Origin: Osmia lignaria lignaria
Taxonomy: Eukaryota; Arthropoda; Insecta; Hymenoptera; Megachilidae
Reading direction: 5' to 3'
Length of the DNA stretch: 64,000 bases
Assembly (NCBI RefSeq): GCF_051020975.1
Contig: NC_135041.1
Coordinates: 14,458,256 to 14,522,255 of the forward strand
Position 1 is the stretch's first letter. The number at the start of each line of letters is the position of its first letter. Both the position numbers and the translations under genes were made by a program. Under the pieces are notes generated by a model. It saw only the letters and a list, made by a program, of their open reading frames with translations. It ran no database searches and was not told the DNA's origin. Positions 15,001-27,000 of this stretch are shown in pieces.

Positions 15001-18000
15001 TACAAATTCTAAACATAAGATAACGATTCTAACGTGTTAATGTTATTACCGCATTGATTGTTCTAGTAAAAAAAAAAAAAAACGTAGTACGGCACGCTGT
15101 ATTTATGATTATTTAGGATACCATCGTTGCACTTTGCAACTTGAACTTTTCACACGCTACCTTGCGTGACTGGTGTAATATTAATGTTATTTTAAATTCC
15201 ATTTCAACCATTTCTTTTTTTTTTATGTCAGCGGTGACCTTCATGATATTGAACGTAATCATTTCTGTAATCTATGAATTTGTTACAAATTTGCACCATA
15301 TCAATTGAAAGCTTGAAGTTCGATAAATATAATGGAAAGAATTATTCGTTAATAGTGGGCGGAAATGGTCTCGAACGAGTCGTTAAGATAATACAACTAG
15401 GAATGATAACACGACTTTTGTTCATCGTGTTCCTGACAATGACACGAACGTGCTTCTGTGATATACAAACACTTTTAATAACTTTGATAAATGAATGAAA
15501 CTCGGTACAAATAGTCAGAGCTGTAAGTGCTGCATTGAATTATTATAACTTAATTGTATTCGAAATAATAACTTCGTTCAATTTTCTGAAATAAGGCTTT
15601 GAATTTACCAGAGAAATGTAATAATACATTACTTGGAAGTTACCCGAGTGCATACAGAGTTAATTTACAGAGTATCAACCGCGCGGGATGCTTGGAGATT
15701 GCTGTTTGAATTTTAAACAGGACAGAAAGGATCCTTGTTCGTTACAAGCTGACTTGATTTACAGGAAACAAGCTCAGTTCGTGTCTTGTTTCCTGTATTA
15801 TTTTTTCTTCTTTTTATTTTCTTTTTTTTTTGGAAAAAAGCATAAGTACCCCAAGGTGTTTTTACTCGAGATGTTCAATGTATATCGAGTTTCGGACGTG
15901 GGATGAATCAGACGAGGGAGTAAAAAAACTGACGCCCCTCTGTCTGAAATATTCGACAGTTAATGGAAGCCACTATTTCGCATGCATAACGTGGCCTGAC
16001 CTTCTACTCGGTCTTGTACCTTTCAATTTTCGGGATATTTTTGTCATTTTCCTTTTTTTTTTACGAGCGAAGAATGAAGAGATATTTGGTCCGAAATGAC
16101 TAGCTTCCTTTAATAGAATTTCTAATTTTTAGCTGTTCCTCGCATTACATCTATCTTCTAACTAATCCTTGCTCGTTTATAGACCTGCTAGCCACGAATC
16201 ATCTATTTTCGATCGTTATATAAATATCTGTAGCTTATGTAACATTTACTGCTTCTTCCTACTCGAGTGCGCATTAATGTGTTGACCATAGCAATGGAAA
16301 TATAATAGTCTACTACGACACCATAATACGAATCATCACAGACGTTAAACATTAATTCTTTTTAATCGTACGCCTTTAGTTTGCTATTTAATATTATAAA
16401 TATAACCTTAGCGGTATTTAGAATTGTCCTATTGTTTTCATTTGTCAATTATTCGAAAGGATTAAATTGTAATCGATGACCGAGGTGGCTACGAATGCGT
16501 TAATCTTCATAGCAGTGGACCGAGCTGTGTAGACGCGGTGTTCAACGTAGTGAAACAATCACATTTCGTTTCGTCATCTATACGGAGTGGATCGATGTTA
16601 GATAGACACATATATCTACCTACATCTACGTTACACGATCAATTACACAGTCTGATTGAAAGGCAGCATGTTTCAGTAATCAAACGACGAATCAATGGCT
16701 TCTTTATTGATGATGACGACGAGGACGAGGACGAGGAAGTTCAGATACGTAGTTTCGAACATAGCTTATGACTTACTTTTCGATACTGTTAATCAAAAAT
16801 TAAAGAAAATTCTAATAAGTTAGCGAATGGAAAAATTAATTTGAAAAATGAAATGATCATACGTAATTATAGCGAGCAGTATCGTATACGTCCATTCCAC
16901 TCTGAATTTTATTATTTATTTAACTACATTCATTAAATAAAGTAGGTTTGCGATCGTCGTGGAAAAATTTAACTGAATGAATCGCAATAAAAATTATCGA
17001 CAAGTGTGGGTACGATAATTTTGAAAATATTATTAACTTTATTTTCTTTTGATTAAAGATTTCTGTGATTTTTCAATAATCGTATTGTGCAATACCAGTA
17101 GTTGGCAGAATTACTCCAAGCTTTCTATTTTCATCAACATCATGCAATCTTATCTTATATTAAACAATGACAGACTACTTCTGGTCTGGAATCTCCATTT
17201 TTTCCAACAGTGAATTTATTGCTTCTTTTATCCTTTGTTTTAATATCATTGTTGACTAATAAAGAATTGAAGAGATTTTCTTCGTTCTTTTATCTATGAT
17301 GTCTTATGTAATAGGTGATGCATATTAGTGTTTTGTGTTCTTCTTCAAAAATATTCTTATCAGTTAGGAAGTAGTCTGTCATTGTAGGTACTGTATATAG
17401 TAGCATGTCTGATGAAAAGAAATGAGACTGGATAGCTCATAGTGTGGCACATATGTGTAAACGTATTAACATCACCACTCACGTGACACTTTTCTCTTAC
17501 GTCTTTATACATATATGACGCTAAATTGTACGCTGCTCAGTTGTTATCGAACAGTCAGTTACAGTGATTCGTACCAACAGCATTAGCAATTCACAGTGAC
17601 GGGGAGGGGTCTCTTCAACCTGCACACCCCTATTTCAACAATCTCCAGTCTGAATTCAGTTCTGAATTCTAAATCAATCAACAATGGATCCTTTCACGTT
17701 AACTCTCTTCCTGACGATGGGTTTCCTGCTTTTGTATCATTTTCTATGGCAGCCGATGAATTACTTTAAGCAACGCGGTATCAAATACGAATCACCTGTG
17801 CCGATTTTTGGTAACATGGCGTCTGTTGTGTTACGTCGTACCACCATGGCAGAACACTTTCAACGATTGTATCACCGTTTTTCCGACGTCAAATATTTTG
17901 GATTATTCAACTTTACGAGTCCAGTGATCGTGATTCGCGATCCCGATTTAATCGCGTCCATAACTGTGAAGAATTTTGATCACTTTTCCGATCGTCGTGG

Positions 18001-21000
18001 TTTCGACGTCGGGGATCTCGATCCTCTGATAGGAAGAAACCTGTCCGCTCTTCGGGGTGACGAGTGGAGAGAGATGAGGAGATTGCTCAGCCCTTCTTTC
18101 ACCTCCATGAAAATGAAGATCATGTATCATTTGATGCGCGATTGCGCGAACGATTTCACTGATTTTATTGCCAATCAATCGAAGCACGGAAAGGTTTTTG
18201 ATATAAAGGACATCTTTGGCCGATACACGACCGACGTTATAGCCACCTGTAGCTTCGGTATTTCAATCGATTCGATGAGAAATCCTAACAACGAGTTCTA
18301 TGTATTGGCGAGAGATACGATGAGCTCGCAATCAAGTATGTCGTGGAAATTAATGTTGGCTATGTGCTGCCCTGCTCTATGCAGAACATTTGGTATTAGG
18401 GTATTCAGCGAGAAGGTTCATCGGTATTTTTTCAACGTCGTTCGTCAGACGGTCAAAATGAGAGAGGAACAGGTGAGTATAATTCGTTTGAAACGAATTT
18501 AGAATTTGATAGGTATCACGGGAAGGATCTGAAGACAAATCATTCGGAAATTATTTTTTCCCATCTCAGCTCCATCATTGTAATTTCAATCATTGAGCAT
18601 TAACCTTGATCAAAACAGGGCATCACCCGTCCAGACATGATCCAATTGATGATGGATACCAAGGATAAAGAACGAAGCTTAACGATCGAAGAGATGACGA
18701 ATCAAGCGTTCGTTTTCTTCTTGGCTGGATACGATACGTCTTCGACGTTCCTCTCTTTTCTGATACACGAAATCGCCACGCACCCGGAAGTGAAAGCGAA
18801 ATTGATGGAGGAGATCGAGGAGGTAGTTCGAAAAACCAATGGAAATCCAACCTACGATGCTTTGAAGAACATGCCATATATGGACGCTGTTATGAACGAA
18901 ACTTTGAGGTTGGACGGCATAGCGATTAGTTTGGATCGCGTATGCGTGAAAGAGTTTCAACTTGAACCAGCCTCTTCTGGCGCAGAACCTGTTACCCTAA
19001 AACCAGGCGACATCGTGTGGTTCCTACCGTTCTCCCTTCAACGCGATTCCAAGTACGTGAAGAATCCAACGAAATTCGATCCAGATCGATTTTTAGGCAA
19101 AGATGCTCCTTCGCCATCGGTTAATATACCATTTGGTATCGGCCCAAGAATTTGTATCGGAAACAGATTCGCTCTTCTCGAATCGAAAATCTTGATGTTT
19201 TATCTGTTATGGCGTTGCGATGTGGAACCGTGTGAAAAAACCCAGGTACCAATGAAATTCAGCAAGCACAACATTGCTTTGACGGCGGAAAATGGATTTT
19301 GGTTAAAGTTTCGGGCGAGGGACAAAGTCTGTTTGCAAGAAGCAAATGGCAAAGTGAAAAATTAGTGAAATGAGTGATACCTGACCAAGAAGCCAAAGAA
19401 TTTTCAATATACCGAGGATTGATACAACAATGAGAAATGATTAGATTACAAAATATGAAAAAATAAATGTACTTGCAATGTTGCAGTTTGTAACAATAAA
19501 ATTATTTACTTTAGCAATTTTTTTAAATATCACAACCCGAAACAAACAAGAGTTATCATAATTAAATTATTATTTTCTCGAAGTGATCTAGAAGATGATG
19601 AAAATTTGTAGAGCATCTACAAACACGCGTAATTTATTCTTGTTACGGTGAAAGTGTACGAAAAATTGGTCAGCATTTTTTGGTAGATTTCATTCGAACG
19701 TTATCAATCATACCATTTAATCATCGTATATTTCATTTGTTTCTAAACACTTGTACGGAAGAAGTTTATTTAACAGAACGTAGATATTCCTAACCGTTTT
19801 GTACCGCAACTTGAACGTAAAAACATCAAAGTATATTTTTAGCATGCCAGAGATAATCACAATAAAAGCATTTAGTGAGATTTCGTTTTTGACTGGCAGA
19901 TGTTACGCTTTCATGTTCCATGGATAACGTCAGCGTGATTTGTGTAGAAAAAATGAGGTTCCGAGATATAAATTATTCCGTAAGATAAATAATATGTCTA
20001 ATTACTATAATATACAAGGGGTTCATGGTGGAATTGATTATAATGGGAGTGAAATGAAAAAAAAAGAAGGAAAATTACCAATTTAATTTCGATATATTAA
20101 ATCACGATGAACGAATTTTTTAATAGAGCTGTTAACAGTATCGCGAAGCTCATTAAATTTAATACTTAACGTGCGTTTCTCACGAAATTTTTAACAGGCT
20201 GAAATGAAGAGCTTTTCTTCGTCGAGGCCATGACCCGGAAAATGGAAGTTCTATAATACACGTATCTGCCGAATCATCGACACGAAAGTGTTTGAGAACT
20301 TGTCAAATTTCGTTCGTTCGTTTCGCATCTCCTGGTATTGAATTATTCATAAACGTCAACCTTCTCTGCATCCACCAGATCATAATGAAGTAGTATTATA
20401 TACGATAGACGTTCTATGTGTGGTTAATTATAATCAGTATTCGATTACCGATGACTCAATTAGTTAAACTTCGTTTCAATCTTGTCTAATGGAACATCCT
20501 TTTCCACCTTCTACTACTTTACGATTAGAGTTAACCAAAGCTCGAACAGCTTTGCAATATTCAACAATAGACAACGCGTGTATGTATGTATGTACATCTT
20601 TCCCGGTGAACCATTTTCTTCGTTACGTCAACGACGAAGAAAGCATTTAGGACGATCAAACTAAATGGGTTTATCTCAAAGTATGGAATATAACATGATA
20701 TCCTATCTAACGATACCGATAATCACTAGTACGACGTATCGAGAAGCCGATATCGTGGTTGAAAAATTATTGGCGCCCCGTGAACCTTCATTGTTACCTA
20801 CCAGGGTTATCTTGTGTCACCACTGATGTCACATAATTGAATCGTCTACTACGTCTGCAATTTCTACACCTGGCGAGACTGTACGAGTTTAAATGATCCG
20901 AATACACCAGAAAAACAATTATACATCATTTTTCCAACTGGGACTCGTTCGAGTGTAATCAACATCGATACCTACGAGTGCCTTGTTTTGCTACGTCTTT

Positions 21001-24000
21001 TCATTTTCTACATTTAAATACGTACCTTTGTTATCTTGTATCACTTTATTTTGTTTTCTTTGTCCCTGGTATTCTTTCAAAGAAAACAGTTAGATGGGAA
21101 AAGGGTTTCACTTTGTTCCAGATAAAATGACCATTGATTTGGAACGTCGCATTTATCTTGTATTAAAAACTGAATTATCCGTATCATTAATAATTGGATT
21201 TCTAGCGTGGTTTTGATACACACGTTCATTTGCAGTGCGGGAGTGAACGTGTTAAATGCAAGCAAAATGAATAGGAATTGTGGTTGTTTGAGCAACTCGA
21301 TAACATTGTTAGTTGGAATCAAGAGGTATACGATTCTCATCAATCACTAAGGATTATGTTGGAAAATGCGACGTAAACGGTATTGCATCCTACGTAACGC
21401 GAATACAAAGAGAATACAAAGAGAGGTTGAACGTGACTGGAAAATTTTTTGCAGAAGAACAGGGGTGATGATAGACTATTACTCGTGGGCGTTTATCGCG
21501 TATAACCGAGAACACAATAAAGCCACCTTGAGCCTAAAGAATGTATCAGTTTATTTCATAAATAACGTGATTTTCGCACGTTTAAGTATCGCAATTACTT
21601 TTCATAATAAAATAGAAATAATATGAAAGAAAATTTGTTCAACTACAGTAATTGAAAGCTTAGTTCAGGCTTTTAGACGAGCTTAGTTCCAGTTGTCCCA
21701 AGTTGAAATAACAATCGACTGTGTGAATTTTCAGAGTGGTAGCAGCAGTAACCACGGTGGTGGTGGTATCAATCTGGGACCAATGGTTGGAGGTAGAAGA
21801 CCACCATCTCAACAATCTTTTCACTCGTCGAAGAACAACCATTCCCATCATTCTCGTCATCAAACCACCTCCGCACCATCATCCACACCACGTAACGCTT
21901 GCCAGCTACCCGAAATAGCAGCTCGCTGTATACGTAAGTAAATTTTCCCTTCTATTTCAACCACGTGTAATCCCGTTTTATAATTTTCCAATCGACCCGG
22001 TGCCTCGATACGACTTTCGATACGAGTATGTGTTAGAATATTCTAGTGAATCGGTGAGGGCATTAAAAGCACTCGGCTGTCTATTGATTTTTTTAACTTT
22101 TGCATATCAAAATTTAAAGGATTTTAAAGGACAGAAAGTCTTTCAGAGCAGTCATGGGCAAATCAAGCGCCCGTTGAAGAGCTCACAGGCACTGACGTAA
22201 ATTTTTAAACTTACAAATTTACTTTAAAATAACCTAAACGCCGAAAGCGTTGAAAAACTATTAAAATTACAGATCCATTACAGATAAAAAGCTTGCTTTT
22301 ATTCAACTCACGATCAAACAAAGGTTAATTACATTCGGCTCGCACGAGTTTACTACCGAACCACTAATTCACCTGTGTTAATCGGACTTACTTGCAATAC
22401 TTGCTTTCCAATTTTAAAGTCGTGCTTGCGATAAGGTTCGTTGAATAGATTTGCTATTCGGTTTCCTAGCCACTTTGAAACAGAAGCACGCGATTCGTCA
22501 AGTTAAATTACTCTTGATGATAACGTTATTCAGGAAACTTGCGCTATATGTATGTAGTTCTCTAATTTCTTTGCGCTCTGCGAATGTGTTACAGACATCA
22601 GGTCCTCGTCGAGGAATCTCGTATCGACGAGAAATCAACAGAGCATCACGAAAATGCTACTTTTGATCAGCACCGTTTTCATTCTACTCAATCTACCGAG
22701 GTAAGAGGCAAATTCTCAATTTCCTGTTGACAATTACAATGACAATTCTCAATTGTCATTGGAATTAATCCTTCCTAAACGAGCAGAATGATGAAATATC
22801 GGTGAGCAAGTAGTACGAAACAATAATGTAGCAGACTTGATTCCAGGATCAGGTCGAGAAAATAATTAATTTTTCAACTTCAAAGACACAGAAAAGCTAA
22901 TATTTCTTTTTCACGAAATATCAGAAAACTATCATATTCGATACTTTCAGTTTATCGAGTCCTTCAACAACATAATATTGCATCGAGCAATTTAAACTTG
23001 TGTATGCATTTGAAAATATGGAACACGCACCGGCGCGGCGTACGTGGTTATAAAAATACTTGTGAATGCAATGAGAACACAATTTTCTAGAAAACATCAC
23101 TTTCAGGATAAACAAGCGCGGACGATGAATATACTATGAACGAAGCACGGCACGATATCATGGTAAATAGAATGAAAAAGTAATTAAATGTAGACGCTGG
23201 TAAAAAATATTATGATATTTGACTATGTCAAACACGTAGCGCTGTTAAAAGTTCCAAAGATCGCGAAGAGAATGTATATTCGGTAATTGCAGTAAAAAAT
23301 ATCAGAAAATGAAGGATAGAGGATTTATACGATCGATTTCAACAGTTTCTGAATAAGTAGTACAATGAAATAAATTGTCAAGTACCGGAAGTAGCTCAAC
23401 ACCCATTCGCAAAGTAGAAAATTCGCGAGTCATTCGGTCGAAGACCATCGATCAGTGAAGAAGGAAATTTTTTGTTTTCCAGCTACGTGATTCGGCTGTG
23501 CGTCTTTTTCTTCACATTGGCCCGCAAAAACACCCCCGACTTGCTGTGGTGTTTGCAGCAGTTCTTTATGCTACTCTACTACACCAACTTCAGCATCAAT
23601 TTCCTGTTGTACGCGATGTGCGGGATCACTTTCCGGCGTTGCTTGCAGCAGTTGTTGCGCAAACTGCTCAAGAGCATGACCAGGTACCATTGTAATCCTC
23701 AACGATACATATAGGTGTTGTGTCGTCGGTTTCGTAAAAATCGAACGAGAACCACGGAATTGTCGTCGCTTTGATCGTTTCACGTCGAAGAAACCGCGAT
23801 TCGCGACGAAGAAGGTAATCCAATACGAATCGAACTTCGTCTTAGATACGACCTACGTTCCGACGACGAGAAAATTACTTCGAAGGGTAGACGATTGACT
23901 CGTCTGTAATATTAATTGCGATCGATGGAGGAAAATCTTGTTAATGGCACTTTGTTTATAGTAGGCTAAAAAGCTTCAAGATGTTGACTGTCACCTCACA

Positions 24001-27000
24001 AACATGTGAGCGTTACTTAAAATTTTAGAAGAATGTATCACCCCTTGTACTTATCTAATTAGAAATACTCATGTGTTAGGTACTTGAAGTGATGGATAAT
24101 GAAAATAGCGAATCTATTACGTCAATGTGTCCGTAAAGAATTTACTCGTCAATTTGACGACACGGGGGGATCCGCAGACGCTTTACCTCGTATATCGAAA
24201 CGTTTGCTAAGAAATAGTGAAATAGTGTTTCCTCTTCTTTTTTATAGAGTTCCTTTAAAAATAATATTTTGTACATATAAATTTTATCTCGTATTTAACA
24301 CTAGTTTACGTATTTATCTTTTTATTTTAATTAAACTTGTCGGGTGCGTTTCAAAGTGAACTAATTTTTTCCCCCAGTGAAGTTGAACTTTCGTTTGAAC
24401 TGAAATGCACAGAGAGCAAATAAAGTTGTATAAACGTTTTTCTAATTTCCTTTGCTCTTTGATCTTTTCAATGCATTGCAATTCTTTACCATTCAATTAT
24501 TTCATTATCTTTCTATGCTTTCGCGAAGAACGTAAAGAATTTTATTACGTTGCTTTTAATCTTTAAACTTACGCTCCCTTATATTGTTCCTAATAGTTTT
24601 AAATGATATCACGAGGATATAGCAATTTCCAAGAAACATAAAAGACATTTACTTAAGTTGATTTTATTTATTAATTTTCTCTGACCACTTTCTTTTTCAA
24701 TATTTCAAATGGTGTTTATAATAATTGATTACTAAAGGGGTCATTGATGATCGTTGCTAAGAATATAATTTTGAATTTGAATAAAATGTGAAAAAAGTAA
24801 AAATAAGAAAAACGGAGCAATGCAAGAAAGGTAAAGATTTATCTTCGATGTGGACAGCTTAATTTATTGTTGACAGTATATTCGAGGGGAAAACTTGACA
24901 GGTCTCTGTCCCTTTTCACGCACTATCATTAAGAACAAGAAAAAATTCACAACATTCTCACGGAAAGCAATCATTTTCTGCGTCAAACGATTCAACGCAA
25001 AAGGTAAGACAGTTGTAAAACTTCCCTTACCACAGATAAATAGGGGAAGCTTGTTAAAATTGGGAGTCGCGGAATTTAATACCTGACAATTTACTGGATA
25101 ATGTTAACTCAATAAACAATAGATCCAGGCCGGGTTTCCATTCTCGTTTATCAATACGCGATTGATCCTTTGTTATCTGCTACAAAGAAATGTCATTACG
25201 GTGATTTGTTCCGATTTTCAAACAAGTTCAGTCTCCGTTCGATTATTCTAGTAATTCAATCAAATATTTCTTATTGTTTTTCAGCCTTGCTAGCTGCACG
25301 ATCTTTCAGTTTCAAGTAAATTCAAGTATTTAATTAAATTTATTCTTTTTTTTTGAAAGATGAAGAAAAAATTCAACATTAATTAAACATTTAATTAAGA
25401 TAAAACTTTGTTTTCCGATAAGTTGGGCAGGAAAGTTTTCAGTGAAATTCACTTCAACTATTATATCCTCAACCGAAGCAGAAAAATCACCTTAGTTTCC
25501 TGTTTCTTTTGTTTACCCTTCAAAGGATGAAATTCAAGAGATTCGAATGAAGCTTCGTAGAAGGAATCAGAAAGTCTTGTTCGCAAGAAAGCAGGGAAAG
25601 TTTCCAAGGTACGTGACAATTTAGCCGAACGTGGACGAGAATCCCGGATAATCCTTTAGCTTTCGATATAAATCCGTGCTGGGATCAAAGTTAGACGTTG
25701 CTCGAAGGAAAGGATTTCGAATAATCGAACGAAAAAGATTTTCCTTCCTTCGTGACTCTTGTTACCTTTAAATCTCAACACTGATTGCTTTTCGTTATGT
25801 CTGTAATGAATGTTACAGATACTCTCGTTTAATGTTCGACAATGAAATTAGCGATTCAGGCGTTATCAGTTACGAATAAAATTAGTATCCGAACTTTATC
25901 GCAAATCAATTATGGTCGCGATAATCTTTCTTATCAAAGAGAATAGATCGTGCTGGATATTGTTAGCATACTTTGCTTCGTGCAAAACTCGCGGAACTCG
26001 TTAAAATGACAAATTGTAAACTGTAAAATGTATTGATCCGTGTGGAAATTGCCAATAAAAGTTTATCCGTTAGACTGGCTACGGAGTTGTCAAAAGAAAC
26101 ATCTCAAATTGTTGAAACGTATCAAATTACCTCTTGCTCGTCGAAACGATACAGAACAATAAATATACGCTTCGAGTATCTTGAAAAATCCTAGAAAAAC
26201 TTTTCTTATTACCGTCACCATCGATGTTTAATAACCATTTTGTGAAATGCTTTCATGAGGACGATTCATTTTCCTTCGTTCAGACAAAATTGTTAAAGTT
26301 ATGAGGTAAAAGATACTGAAGAAAGATGGAAAAACTTTTTAATTTACTGCAACGATCCAGGATATTACGATTCGAAGATATCCACCGTGTATCTTGATAT
26401 CACCAGAGATTCTTTGTTAGATATTAAACGCAATTAAAGTTCAGAAATATCAATTTTGAAAAGTCAACAATCAACGTGCTGTTAAATCCTTTCGGTACGA
26501 TAATTCGAGATTTTCAACTGTTTATGCGCTTATTGCATTCTAATCACTCGGGAGTGATCAATTAAAAGTTCATATTCTGTAAGAGCTAAAACAAATCTCA
26601 TCATACCCAACAAGCACATCGAGTTGTTAAGCTCTCTTTGTACTGATGCTCGTATAATGGACTGAAATTGTATTTCCCAGAAAGCTATTGTAGTTCAAAT
26701 TTTAATAGTTTAGACGGGAACTGTATTTAACATTTTAAGCTCTTTTCATGCGGAATACAAACTTTTACAATAATTATATAAAGTTCAAAGTTTGAGGCAT
26801 TTGACGGAATGCTCCTACTACTCATTCGAACGATGCTTATTTGGATTGAAAATTGTTAACTGTTGAATTTGAATAAAATATCAATCTAAAGGCTGATGAT
26901 GGATGAAAACTACTATACGATAAATTTGCTACATCAAAGTAATATATACCCGTTAATTGCACACTAAAGTCGCGTGTTTCAGCAAGGTTCGCGTAGAAAT

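Noticed and set aside
16538..16771. 77-codon plus-strand open stretch with acidic tail
   Set aside because: The acidic run is a GAC/GAG microsatellite; there is no other coding sign, and it lies in the GPCR intron.
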